Origin: Kiloniellaceae bacterium | GTDB lineage: Bacteria > Pseudomonadota > Alphaproteobacteria > Kiloniellales > Kiloniellaceae | NCBI GenBank assembly: GCA_021776145.1 | Contig: JAJFGM010000707.1 | Location: 1-18,642, forward strand | DNA: 18,642 nucleotides | Direction: 5' to 3' | Shown here: positions 1 to 7,456 of the stretch, in pieces | How the letters are laid out: every line of letters starts with the position of its first letter | Numbering within the stretch: position 1 is the stretch's first letter | Translations under genes and position numbers: made by a program | Notes under the pieces: model-generated | Seen by the model: the letters and a program-made list of their open reading frames with translations, nothing else | Told to the model about the DNA's origin: nothing | Database searches by the model: none

Positions 1-1092
1 CTCGACGATGCCGGCCAGCCGAACGGCGAACTGCAGGAAATGGCCGCCATGTTCCCGGTGCTGCGGCGCCTGGGCGTCGATTTCGCCGCCCTCTCCGGCG
101 ACGCCGACGGCATCCGCGCCTATGGCGAGGTGGCGCGCCGCTGCGGCGTGACGACGGTCACCGACCTGTTCAGCGAACTCGACGAAGAAAGCGTCGCCCG
201 GCTGCTGGACATCACCGCCGCCGCAGATTTCCCCGTGCGGTTGGTGCCGGCCCTCAACGCCCTCATCGCACCGGTCGCGGAAGTCGCCGAACGCAGCTTG
301 GCGCTCGCCAAGCGCAGCAGTGAAAAACTCCGTCTCGGCGCCGTAAAGCTGATGACCGACGGGTCGATCCAGGGCTTCACCGCCCAGGTGCGGCCGCCCG
401 GCTACTACAAGGGCCCCGATCACGCGATCTGGAACATCGCACCGGAACAGCTGCACGCGACGGTCGAGCATTTGCACGCCCGCGGCCTGCAGATGCACAT
501 CCACGTCAACGGCGACCTTGCGTCCGAGGTCGCGCTGGACGCGCTGGAGCAGGCCCTGATGCGGCATCCGCGCGGCGACCATCGGCACACGCTGCAGCAC
601 TGCCAAATGGCCGACCGCGCCCAGTTCCGCCGCATGGCGGCGCTTGGCGTCTGCGTCAATCTCTTCGCCAATCACATCTTCTATTTCGGCGATCAGCACT
701 ACGAGACCACGCTCGGCCCGGACCGGGCGCTGCGCATGAACGCCTGCGCCAATGCCTTGGAGTACGGCGTGCCCCTGGCGATACACTCCGACGCACCGGT
801 GACGCCCATGGGGCCGCTTTTTACCGCCGCCTGCGCCGTTCAGCGCCGGACGGCTTCGGGCCGCGTGCTGGGCGCGCGGCAACGCATCTCGGTCGAACAG
901 GCCTTGCAGGCGATCACCCTGGGCGCCGCCTACACGCTCAAGCTCGATGCCGAAGTCGGCTCCATCGAATGCGGCAAGCGCGCCGACTTCGCGGTTCTCG
1001 ACGAAGACCCCCTGAGCGTCGGCGCCGAAGGCCTGCAGGATATCGCTGTCGCCGCGACCGTTCTGCTCGGCGAGCCGACCGGCGGTGACTGA
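1..1092 (+). CDS. Amidohydrolase family 3 (YtcJ-like) metallohydrolase, 5'-truncated
   Basis: The reading frame is open from the first base of the window, and the residues before the first ATG (position 40) already match this family (a DDAGQPNGELQE stretch, like the family's D..G.PTG.L.E). The true start therefore lies upstream, and 363 C-terminal codons are seen. Visible metal-site and active-site elements of the amidohydrolase TIM barrel are VKLMTDGS (Lys at visible codon 116, Asp 120), HIHVNGD (His 166 and 168), LQHCQM (His 200) and IHSDAPV (Asp 264). The C-terminal GSIECGKRADFAVLDEDP segment is the usual beta-sandwich return. The family hydrolyses amide or other C-N bonds; the substrate cannot be predicted. 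It ends 11 nt before a CobW-type GTPase, with an M20 amidohydrolase next, suggesting one operon for use of an organic nitrogen compound. Confidence 0.9.
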   Translation, partial: LDDAGQPNGELQEMAAMFPVLRRLGVDFAALSGDADGIRAYGEVARRCGVTTVTDLFSELDEESVARLLDITAAADFPVRLVPALNALIAPVAEVAERSLALAKRSSEKLRLGAVKLMTDGSIQGFTAQVRPPGYYKGPDHAIWNIAPEQLHATVEHLHARGLQMHIHVNGDLASEVALDALEQALMRHPRGDHRHTLQHCQMADRAQFRRMAALGVCVNLFANHIFYFGDQHYETTLGPDRALRMNACANALEYGVPLAIHSDAPVTPMGPLFTAACAVQRRTASGRVLGARQRISVEQALQAITLGAAYTLKLDAEVGSIECGKRADFAVLDEDPLSVGAEGLQDIAVAATVLLGEPTGGD

Positions 1093-1103
1093 ACGTCCAC
1101 GCC

Positions 1104-2105
1104 ATGTCGAAACCGCCCCCTACGGTAGCGCCCTTGCCCCCACCTCTGCCCTTGACCGTCATTTCGGGTTACCTCGGCAGCGGCAAGACGACCCTGGTCA
1201 ATCAGCTTCTGCGCGGCGCTCAGGGCCGGCGCATCATGGTTATGGTCAATGACTTCGGCGACATCGCCTTGGACGCCGAGTTGATCGAGGCCCGCGACGG
1301 CGACAGCATCACCCTGGCGAACGGCTGCATTTGCTGTTCGATCGGCGGCGGCCTGTTCCAGGCCTTCGGCCGCGCCCTCGACCGTCGGCCGCGCCCCGAC
1401 CATCTGGTGATCGAGGCCAGCGGCGTCGCCGAACCGCGGCGCATCGCCGCCATCGCCGACGCCGAACCGGAACTGCGCCGCGACCTCATCGTGACCCTGG
1501 CCGACGCGCTGAACTGCCAGGCGCAACTTGCCGATCCGCTGATCGGCGACAGCCTCGAACGGCAGATCGAAGCCGCCGATCTTCTGATCGTCAACAAGAC
1601 GGACCTGGTCACGGACGACGCGGTTACGGAACTGGGCACCCTTCTGGCCGCGTTCAACCCTAACGCCACCCAGGTCCGCGTCGAGCGCGGCGCGATCGGG
1701 CTCGACCTGCTGCTTGGCCCCATTGTCGATAGTGCCGCGCGCGAGCAAGGCGCCGCCACGCGGGGGCCCGCGCACATCCACGAAACGCTTTACCGGCGCT
1801 GGTCTTTTTCCAGCCCCGACTGCCTTGATCGTGCCGGCCTCGAGCAGTTCTTCGAGCGCCTGCCGCCGGGGATCCTGCGCTTGAAGGGCATCAGCCACGG
1901 GCCCGAGGCGGACGATCTTACTGAATTCCATCTCGCCGGCCGGCATCGCGAAATCCGCGGCCGCGCGGCAGCGAAAGCGACCGCGCCCGGCCTGCGAATG
2001 GTCGCCATCGGACACAAGGATGCTTTCGACGGCGACGCGATGGAAAAACTCGCAAGCGAACTGCTGCCCCCTGCCGAGGGCAAGCCCGAACGAGGAACAA
2101 CATGA
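1104..2105 (+). CDS. CobW/P47K-family GTPase, putative metal chaperone
   Basis: A 333-residue GTP-binding protein of the CobW/HypB/UreG class. The Walker A loop GYLGSGKTT is at residues 22-30, the metal-binding CICC motif (CxCC) at 75-78, a Walker B-like VIEASG ending at residue 107, and the guanine-specificity NKTD at 164-167. The CobW C-terminal domain follows from about residue 225. Members of this family use GTP hydrolysis to insert metals such as Zn or Co into client enzymes. The N-terminus has a proline-rich stretch before the G domain. It starts 11 nt after the amidohydrolase stop and its stop overlaps the next start (ATGA), so all three genes are likely co-translated. Its clients may be the two flanking metal-dependent hydrolases; this is inferred from position. 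No histidine-rich metal store is seen. Confidence 0.93.
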   Translation: MSKPPPTVAPLPPPLPLTVISGYLGSGKTTLVNQLLRGAQGRRIMVMVNDFGDIALDAELIEARDGDSITLANGCICCSIGGGLFQAFGRALDRRPRPDHLVIEASGVAEPRRIAAIADAEPELRRDLIVTLADALNCQAQLADPLIGDSLERQIEAADLLIVNKTDLVTDDAVTELGTLLAAFNPNATQVRVERGAIGLDLLLGPIVDSAAREQGAATRGPAHIHETLYRRWSFSSPDCLDRAGLEQFFERLPPGILRLKGISHGPEADDLTEFHLAGRHREIRGRAAAKATAPGLRMVAIGHKDAFDGDAMEKLASELLPPAEGKPERGTT

Positions 2106-3334
2106 TGCCGCCGCTGCACGCCAACACCGAACGCCTTTGGGACAGTCTCATGCAGATGGCCAGGATCGGCGCCACGCCGAACGGTGGCTGTTGCCGGCTC
2201 GTGCTGACCGACGAAGACAAGCAGGCCCGGGATCTTTTCGTCGCATGGTGCAAGGACGCCGGGTGCGGCATCAGCATCGATGGAGTCGGCAACATCTTCG
2301 CACGCAGGCCCGGCCGCGACCCGGCGCGGCCACCGGTGTTGAGCGGCAGCCACCTCGACACCCAGCCACACGGCGGGCGCTTTGACGGCGTCTATGGCGT
2401 GCTGGCGGCGCTGGAAGTCATTCGCAGCCTCAACGACGCCGGCCTGGAGACCGAGGCGGCCATCGAAGCCGTGGTCTGGAGCAACGAGGAGGGCGTGCGC
2501 TACAACCCCGGCATGCTCGGCTCCGGCGTCTTTGCCGGCGCCCACCGCATCGAGGACATTCTCGTCGCCGAGGATCAGGACGGCCGGCGCTATGGCGACG
2601 AACTGAAGCGCATCGGTTACGATGGCGACGCGACGGTTGGCGGCCGCGCCCTCGACTCCTTTTTCGAGGTCCATATCGAACAGGGTCCGGTGCTCGAAAG
2701 CGAAGGCAAGACCATCGGCATCGTTGGCGGCGTTCAGGGGTATCGCACCTTCGATGTCGTCGTCACGGGCCAGGACTCCCACGCCGGAACCACGCCCATG
2801 GACCTGCGCCGCGACGCCTTGAACGGGGCCGCCGCCATGCTGCTGCGGCTCGAGGCCATCGGCGCCGTCGATCCCGCCCAATCCCGCATCACGGTCGGTC
2901 ATTTGCAGGTTATCCCGAACGCGCCCAGCACGATTCCCGGCTGTGTGCTATTCCACATCGACATGCGCAATCCCTCGACCACGACCATGGCCGAGCAGGA
3001 ACAGCAATTGCGCGACGGCTTCCGGGACATCGCCGCGGCGCGTGGCCTGGCGGTCGAGATGCGGCCCTGCGATCAACTCGATCCCGTCAGCTTCGATGCC
3101 GGCTGTGCCGAGCTCCTGCGTGGCGCCACCAGCGAACTCGGCTACCCACAGCGCGACATGCTCAGCGGCGCCATGCACGACGCCTGTCACCTCGCCGGCC
3201 TGGCGCCGACGGCGATGCTCTTCGTGCCCTGCAAGGACGGCCTCAGCCACAACGAGGCCGAGAGCGCCGACGCAACGGAACTCGGCGCCGGTTGCTCGGT
3301 GCTGCTGAACGCGATCTTGGCGCGGGCCTCTTGA
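2102..3334 (+). CDS. M20 Zn-dependent hydrolase, N-carbamoyl-L-amino acid / allantoate amidohydrolase type
   Basis: A full-length (410 aa) member of the hydantoinase/carbamoylase branch of the M20 peptidase family. The di-metal ligands are visible: GSHLDT (His84), GGRFDGVYG (Asp95), SNEEG (catalytic Glu129, ligand Glu130), FFEVHIEQGP (His191) and GLSHNEAE (His383). The lid/dimerisation domain begins near VTGQDSHAGTTPMDLRRDA, typical of this branch. Relatives remove the carbamoyl group from N-carbamoyl amino acids, beta-ureidopropionate or allantoate, releasing ammonia and CO2; which of these applies cannot be settled by eye. The start overlaps the CobW stop by 4 nt, indicating translational coupling. 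Together with the upstream amidohydrolase it suggests breakdown of a cyclic or acyl amide to an amino acid plus ammonia. Confidence 0.92.
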   Translation: MMPPLHANTERLWDSLMQMARIGATPNGGCCRLVLTDEDKQARDLFVAWCKDAGCGISIDGVGNIFARRPGRDPARPPVLSGSHLDTQPHGGRFDGVYGVLAALEVIRSLNDAGLETEAAIEAVVWSNEEGVRYNPGMLGSGVFAGAHRIEDILVAEDQDGRRYGDELKRIGYDGDATVGGRALDSFFEVHIEQGPVLESEGKTIGIVGGVQGYRTFDVVVTGQDSHAGTTPMDLRRDALNGAAAMLLRLEAIGAVDPAQSRITVGHLQVIPNAPSTIPGCVLFHIDMRNPSTTTMAEQEQQLRDGFRDIAAARGLAVEMRPCDQLDPVSFDAGCAELLRGATSELGYPQRDMLSGAMHDACHLAGLAPTAMLFVPCKDGLSHNEAESADATELGAGCSVLLNAILARAS

Positions 3335-3364
3335 TCGGCAAAAGTGACCCGCTGCGGCGCGATT

Positions 3365-4078
3365 TCAATTCGTTTGATCGGGTGGCGTCAACAACGCGAT
3401 TTCCAGCAGGAACTTGCGCCGCACCGCCTCGGCAAAACTGGTATTGCCGTCGGCGGTGACGACGAAGCTGCCGGGCCCTCCGGTGATGAAGGCGGCAAAG
3501 GCCGCCTCGAGGTCGTAATCGATCGGGCGCCCGCTGGAACAATCGCGGCAGAGGATCGCCAGGCCGTTGATGACGATACCGGCGGACAGTGCAGCCGCCC
3601 TTGCCACCGGGATGGGAATGCCGCCGCTGCTCCAGGCGCTGTCGGCCGAGAAGTCGATGACCTTGCGCGTGCCCTGGATGTCGCTACCGGCGATCAAGGC
3701 CTGCGCCGCCGCCAGGGCGCTGCCGATGGCATTCGGCCCGGACGCCAGGCGCGGCGCCTCCAACAGGCGCGTGGCAAAGAGCTTGGCGCTGGCGGCGCCA
3801 TCGATGATGGTCCAGGGCACCACCACCTCCTGCGAGGCCGCATCGCCCCACTCGACGTAGGTGACGGCGATGCGCTGTTCGAAGCCATAGGAAATGGCCG
3901 CCAGAACGTCGGGGTGAGTGATGGCTTCGGCGTAACCACTGCGTTGAAAGCGGATCTCGCCGTCGTCGATGGAACGCGAGGCATCGGCCAGCAGGACCAG
4001 CTCGACATCGACCCGCTCGGCCGCCACGGCGCCGTCTAAGGCGAGCAGAAATACCAGCAAGACAGACAGCAGTCGCAT
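3365..4078 (-). CDS. DUF1194 von Willebrand-like secreted protein
   Basis: A 237-residue protein matching the DUF1194 family common in Alphaproteobacteria. The start at 4078 is chosen because GGAGGT lies 7 nt upstream (4091-4086) and a clean signal peptide follows directly (MRLLSVLLVFLLALDGAVA, cleavage near AVA-AER). An in-frame ATG at 4141 would add 21 residues before the signal and is unlikely. The mature protein opens with VDVELVLLADASRSID, where DASRS (32-36) is the MIDAS-type metal motif of the VWA fold. A CRDC pair near LAILCRDCSSGRP could form a disulfide, which fits export. Role unknown; probably a periplasmic adhesion or scaffold protein. It is convergent with the M20 gene, separated by 30 nt with no clear terminator. 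Confidence 0.87.
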   Translation of the reverse strand: MRLLSVLLVFLLALDGAVAAERVDVELVLLADASRSIDDGEIRFQRSGYAEAITHPDVLAAISYGFEQRIAVTYVEWGDAASQEVVVPWTIIDGAASAKLFATRLLEAPRLASGPNAIGSALAAAQALIAGSDIQGTRKVIDFSADSAWSSGGIPIPVARAAALSAGIVINGLAILCRDCSSGRPIDYDLEAAFAAFITGGPGSFVVTADGNTSFAEAVRRKFLLEIALLTPPDQTN

Positions 4079-4221
4079 GACCCTTACCTCCGCTAGTTTC
4101 GGCAGGTGTTGCATTGAAGCGGCTTTATGAACCGCGGACAAGTCACCTCAGCAGTGGATAGCGTCTGGGTTTGGACCCGAACACCCATAATCGGCCAGGA
4201 ACGGCCACCCCTTGGCGCCGT

Positions 4222-4463
4222 TCACAAGCTCTGCTTGACGATTAGAAAGCTGTCGTTCGGCGAACGCATCTGACATCGCCGATCTTGACCCTGAACGGTC
4301 TCTAGCGTGAATGGTTCAACCGATCCGATGTCCTGGAAGTCGAGGCTTCTTTCAGTCATTTTGAAGATGTTCGTATTCGATTGATATCCGGGTCCAAAAC
4401 CGGGCCAATTTATGCTGAGACCCAGAGTCGAATTCGTTCCCTTTAGCTTCGCCGTCGTGACCT
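4222..4463 (-). other. Out-of-frame open tail after the DHFR-like gene
   Basis: The -1-shifted frame entering from the DHFR-like gene stays open for about 80 codons, to a stop at 4222. Its first residues (GQVTTAKLKG) look like the missing C-terminal strand of the DHFR-like family (usually AGEV.TG.). The remainder, from about NSTLGLSINWPGF to SFLIVKQSL, matches no family I recognise. A separate gene here would need to start inside the reductase, and I see no ribosome-binding site for one. It may be eroded sequence, a C-terminal extension lost by frameshift, or chance openness in AT-richer DNA. Confidence 0.25.
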
Positions 4464-5042
4464 GTCCGCGCCCCTGTAGATGCTCATCATCACGCCATTC
4501 GAGGTTGATTTCGTTTTCACGAGCGTCAAATCCGTCGGTACGGTGTCCTGACCGAATAAGCGTTTTCCAGGGCCAACCACGCGAGGAAAGGTCCATAGTC
4601 GGAACTCATCGATAAGCGCATGGGAAAGGAGTGTCTGGATCAGCTGCCAGCTGCCGTGAACTTGCAGCAAGGGACCATCGTGATCCTTGAGTCGAGAGAC
4701 CTCGGCCACAATGTCCCCTGTGATGGGCGTGGAGTTCTTCCACTCCAGTTTGCTCAACGTGGATGTCGTAACGAACTTGGTAGCGTTGTTGAGTTTGTCG
4801 GCAACTGGGTCGTTTTCTATGTGTGGCCAATAGGCTGCGAAGCTCTCATAGGTCTTTCGGCCAAGCAGAAGGTCGTAGGGAGCAGCCATCGCCTCTTCCA
4901 TGACCTGCGCCATCACCTCGTCCCAATAGTTGACGGCCCAGCCGCCGTGTTTGAATCCACCCGAAGGATCTTCCTCGCGTTGGCCCGGCGCCTGCATGAC
5001 CCCGTCAAGAGTCAGGAAAGTCAAAACAGCGACATCTCTCAT
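4443..5042 (-). CDS. Dihydrofolate reductase family (RibD C-terminal-like) protein, C-terminus probably frameshifted
   Basis: A 199-residue protein with the family hallmarks FLTLDGVMQAPGQREED and GGWAVNYWD near the N-terminus, LLLGRKTYESFAAYWP at the NADPH-binding core, KFVTTSTL, and LLQVHGSWQLIQTLL plus DEFRLWTFPRVVGPGKRLFG towards the end. The ATG at 5042 is preferred: AGGAG precedes it and family homology begins there; the in-frame ATG at 5114 adds 24 unrelated residues. These proteins are predicted NADPH reductases of unknown substrate, not the essential folate enzyme. The end is odd: after GVMMSIYRGA the frame reads DRSRRRS and stops, whereas the -1 frame reads GQVTT, as expected for the family. 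A one-base loss near 4464-4470 would explain this. The lost part is short, so the protein may still function. It lies downstream of the DUF1801 and AraC-GyrI genes. Confidence 0.85.
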   Translation of the reverse strand: MRDVAVLTFLTLDGVMQAPGQREEDPSGGFKHGGWAVNYWDEVMAQVMEEAMAAPYDLLLGRKTYESFAAYWPHIENDPVADKLNNATKFVTTSTLSKLEWKNSTPITGDIVAEVSRLKDHDGPLLQVHGSWQLIQTLLSHALIDEFRLWTFPRVVGPGKRLFGQDTVPTDLTLVKTKSTSNGVMMSIYRGADRSRRRS

Positions 5043-5157
5043 CGCGACTTCTCCTATTTCGGTGTTGGAACGCATATCGCTTGCTGTGTGACCCCAAGCC
5101 GAGGCGAGCACCAACAGAGCCTCGGGATTGCCATGTGGCGGCTAAGATCACGGACAC

Positions 5158-5535
5158 TTAGCAGCCTGCGCCATTGCCCCGTTCCCACAGGCGAATCGCG
5201 CGTCCTATGAATTTGTCGATCCGTGTCTGGGAAATGTCGTCGGATCGCCGAAATCGAATACAACTCTTGCCCCTGTTTAGTCCGGCTAACAAACTGCCAT
5301 CCGGGTCAATCACTGAGGCGTTTCCGACATAAAGACTGACATAGTTCTTTTGTGCATTGAGGTGGAAAACTGCAGTATCTGCATTTCCATAACACAGCAT
5401 CTTGTAGTGAATTATCTCGACAAGAGCGGGGCCATTTTTTTTAATGAGCCGCCTCAATTCTTGCAATTTTTGCCGTCGCCAATCATCCTCCAATTGACCC
5501 ATATACTCATCCGGTGTTTCAGCTGTATAGAGCAT
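5158..5535 (-). CDS. DUF1801 (YdhG-like) domain protein
   Basis: A 125-residue protein of the DUF1801 type, made of this domain alone. The pattern is recognisable: TPDEYMGQLEDDWRRQKLQELRRLI, then GPALVEIIHYKMLCYG (family: ..EE.I.YGMP.F) and the AQKNYVSLYVG strand, ending in a helix starting TRIDKFIGRAI. Function is unknown; the fold resembles the frataxin/YjbR-like group. The ATG at 5535 is the first in frame, but its ribosome-binding site is weak (a GGGG some 12 nt upstream). It lies 115 nt upstream of the DHFR-like gene on the same strand. DUF1801, DHFR-like and GyrI-like genes often sit together in bacterial genomes, which supports the call. Base composition is clearly less GC-rich than in the metabolic genes either side. 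Confidence 0.8.
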   Translation of the reverse strand: MLYTAETPDEYMGQLEDDWRRQKLQELRRLIKKNGPALVEIIHYKMLCYGNADTAVFHLNAQKNYVSLYVGNASVIDPDGSLLAGLNRGKSCIRFRRSDDISQTRIDKFIGRAIRLWERGNGAGC

Positions 5536-5668
5536 TCCCAGACCCCAGTATCGCTATTGTTGCTCCTGCTCGGTCCCACCACGTATCCTGGGTCAATTCA
5601 CCCGACGCGGTCATGATTCCGTTGGTTTCCAAAACCTAACAGCTCTCGACGCGGTAAAAAGCTGCTAT

Positions 5669-5683
5669 TTGTGCGTAGCACAA
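5669..5683 (-). terminator. Possible hairpin after the AraC-GyrI gene
   Basis: A perfect inverted repeat, TTGTGC-TAC-GCACAA on the minus strand, lies 17 nt past the AraC-GyrI stop, with a run of five T about 8 nt after the stem (TTTTT near 5660-5656). The stem is only 6 bp and the T-run is not adjacent, so it is a weak terminator candidate. It could equally be an operator for the downstream DUF1801 gene. Confidence 0.25.
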
Positions 5684-5700
5684 TTGGCGACGCTCCAACC

Positions 5701-6543
5701 TTATGACGCAAGCGGCAAAAGGATGTCTGTCAGGAGTTCATCTTGAGCAGTATCGGCTGGATCATTCAGATAGAGCTCGTAGGATGGAGCGTCCACCGGT
5801 TCATGACCCGAACTTGGCAACCACTCACCGTATAGATAGTCGTAGGCGACCTTAATCGCTGAATAGGGGCCCTTGTAGTGCAGGATCGCATGTTTCCCTC
5901 CGATCAACTGCACTTCTTCCATTCCCGTGGGGACCGCCATGTCACTGGGAATGACAAGCCCGGCATGGCAGCGCAAATCCGCCTGCGCAACAACGTTTGG
6001 GTCGTCATGGTGCACCCCCACCATTTCCTTTACTTTGTTCGACCACAAATCGAGTGATGTGGCAGTCGCCTTGAGCGCCTCAAAGCATGCGGCTGCCTCT
6101 GTATAGGGGCCCCTATGCATTAAGGCTGCGAGGCGCCGTGACGATACTTCGTCGATTTCAACTTCGAACATTTTGAATTTTCCTTTTGAAGTCTGTTTTA
6201 GGGGTCGGCTGAACCGGCCCCTTTTGCGGAACTCATTTGGAGAAACTCCAAAGCCTTCCGTAAATACGCGGCTAAAGCTCTTGACGTTGGGATATCCAAC
6301 ATGGGAAGCCACCTTAGAAACGGGCCAATCGTAGTGAGTGAGCCAGCTCGCGGCGCGATACATCCGCACTCGGCGCACCGCCTGCGCACAGGTTTCTCCA
6401 GTCATTGCTTGAAAAACCCGGTGCCAGTGAAACCGCGACATTGCCGCGACATCCGCCAGGGCATCCAAAGAGAGATCGCCATCCGGGTGTTCATGGACAT
6501 ACTTCAACACCCGCAATATGCGATTCTCATAGACCGGAGGCAT
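5701..6543 (-). CDS. AraC-family regulator with GyrI-like effector domain
   Basis: A 280-residue two-domain protein. Residues about 6-110 form the double helix-turn-helix of AraC/XylS proteins (RILRVLKYVHEHPDGDLSLDALADVAAMSRFHWHRVF, then PVSKVASHVGYPNVKSFSRVFTEGFGVSPNEFRKR). From about residue 125 comes a GyrI-like/SOUL-type small-molecule-binding domain (FEVEIDEVSSRRLAALMHRGPYTEA ... GGKHAILHYKGPYSAIKVAYDYLYGEWLP), as in Rob and SbmC relatives. The ATG at 6543 is chosen because AAGGA lies 6 nt before it; the ATG at 6549 abuts that site too closely. Such proteins sense amphipathic or planar toxic compounds and switch on stress or efflux genes. It probably controls itself and the two small genes downstream. 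A TGTGA-N4-TCACA palindrome lies just upstream of its start. Confidence 0.9.
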   Translation of the reverse strand: MPPVYENRILRVLKYVHEHPDGDLSLDALADVAAMSRFHWHRVFQAMTGETCAQAVRRVRMYRAASWLTHYDWPVSKVASHVGYPNVKSFSRVFTEGFGVSPNEFRKRGRFSRPLKQTSKGKFKMFEVEIDEVSSRRLAALMHRGPYTEAAACFEALKATATSLDLWSNKVKEMVGVHHDDPNVVAQADLRCHAGLVIPSDMAVPTGMEEVQLIGGKHAILHYKGPYSAIKVAYDYLYGEWLPSSGHEPVDAPSYELYLNDPADTAQDELLTDILLPLAS

Positions 6544-6568
6544 TCTCATTCCTTTGGATTGTTCCACC

Positions 6569-6582
6569 TGTGATATGTCACA
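6569..6582. promoter_or_regulatory. TGTGA-N4-TCACA palindrome upstream of AraC-GyrI gene
   Basis: TGTGATATGTCACA, with perfect 5-bp arms, lies 26 nt upstream of the AraC-GyrI start. The arms match CRP/FNR half-sites, but the spacing is 4 instead of the canonical 6, so a classic CRP site is unlikely. Its position suits an autoregulatory operator. No protein can be assigned from sequence alone. Confidence 0.35.
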
Positions 6583-6752
6583 AGCGGAATTCACAAATCT
6601 TGCTGAATGCAGATGACGGCTTTCTGGCACCAAAAAGGCTCTTAATTTGATCTTCCGGAATGTTCGCGGCCCGAAGGGAAGCGGAGGTTCGAGACATTGA
6701 ACTTAAGAATCCACATTGGCGCGATTGCGGCCCGTCAATTTAAAACCGAGAC

Positions 6753-6765
6753 ACCACTCAGTGGT
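6753..6765. promoter_or_regulatory. ACCACT-C-AGTGGT inverted repeat
   Basis: A perfect 6-bp inverted repeat around a single base, about 90 nt upstream of the DUF4202 start. It is not followed by a T-run on either strand, so it is not an obvious terminator. An operator is possible, but a 6-bp palindrome can occur by chance. Confidence 0.22.
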
Positions 6766-6852
6766 TCGGCGGCTTGCCGGCGTGCTTGCCAGGCCGCGGG
6801 CCGGGCGGTCTAATCGCCCCGAGTTCGACCCGCGACGCCCTGGAGAGCCGAC

Positions 6853-7452
6853 ATGGACAGCACCCGCCTGGAGACGGTCTTGCGGTTGATCGACGAGGCC
6901 AACAGCCGCGATCCAAAGCGCGCCGAGACCGACGCGGGATCGCAGGCCGGCGAAGAACTCTATGGTCGCCGCATGAGTGCGCGGCTTGAGAGTTTTCTGC
7001 CCGCCGCCGGCGAGGCCTTGCGCATCGCCGTGCGCGGACAACACATCGAGCGATGGACCTCTCCGCGCAAGAGCTACCCCGAGGGCCGGGTCGGCTATCT
7101 GCGCTGGCGCAAGGACCTGAAGGACTTCCACGCCCGGCGCGTCGGCGAATTGATGACCGGCGCCGGATACGATGAGACCGCCGTCGCCCGGGTCGCCGCC
7201 CTGATCCGCAAGGAGCGTCTGAAACACGACGCCGAAGCGCAGGCGCTGGAAGACGTCGTCTGCCTGGTCTTCCTCGAACATTACGCCGCCGACTTTATCG
7301 CCAGCCACGAGGATCCCAAGGTCGTCGACATCCTGGCCAAGACGGCCCGCAAGATGTCACCGGACGGCCTCGCCGCGGCAACGAAACTCGACCTGGAAGC
7401 CAGGCTGTCGCGGCTTCTGGGCAAGGCTTTAGCCGGCGCCGAAAAAAGCTGA
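6853..7452 (+). CDS. DUF4202 family protein
   Basis: A 199-residue protein matching DUF4202, a family found in bacteria and plants with no established function. The diagnostic core is RGQHIERWTSPRKSYPEGRVGYLRWRKDLKDFHARR (about residues 60-95), followed by an all-helical C-terminal half containing LEDVVCLVFLEHY. Conserved His and Asp residues and the helical make-up recall HD-domain hydrolases, but this is only a resemblance. The start is supported by GGAG seven nt upstream, and the length is normal for the family. It is convergent with the class II aldolase gene, with only 4 nt between stops, so it is probably a single-gene unit transcribed from the region shared with the AraC-GyrI gene. Confidence 0.85.
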   Translation: MDSTRLETVLRLIDEANSRDPKRAETDAGSQAGEELYGRRMSARLESFLPAAGEALRIAVRGQHIERWTSPRKSYPEGRVGYLRWRKDLKDFHARRVGELMTGAGYDETAVARVAALIRKERLKHDAEAQALEDVVCLVFLEHYAADFIASHEDPKVVDILAKTARKMSPDGLAAATKLDLEARLSRLLGKALAGAEKS

Positions 7453-7456
7453 AAAC

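Larger units (their letters stand above)
6544..6852. other. 309-nt divergent intergenic region
   Basis: This region separates the minus-strand AraC-GyrI gene from the plus-strand DUF4202 gene. It holds two inverted repeats (6569-6582 and 6753-6765) and a GGAG ribosome-binding site (6842-6845) seven nt before the DUF4202 ATG. Composition changes part-way, from AT-richer on the AraC side to GC-rich after about 6770, so one edge of the atypical block is probably here. I see no mobile-element end, att-like repeat or small gene. Confidence 0.6.

Noticed and set aside
40..42. ATG at 40 as the start of the amidohydrolase
   Set aside because: The frame is open and homologous from base 1, so the gene is cut by the window edge.
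930..2902. Long minus-strand open frames (361 and 370 codons) opposite the CobW and M20 genes
   Set aside because: The translations are rich in Gly, Ala, Arg and Asp with no recognisable motif, while the plus strand encodes complete, motif-bearing enzymes.
4606..5263. Small open frames on both strands around the DHFR-like gene
   Set aside because: They overlap the recognisable reductase, lack ribosome-binding sites and show no motif.
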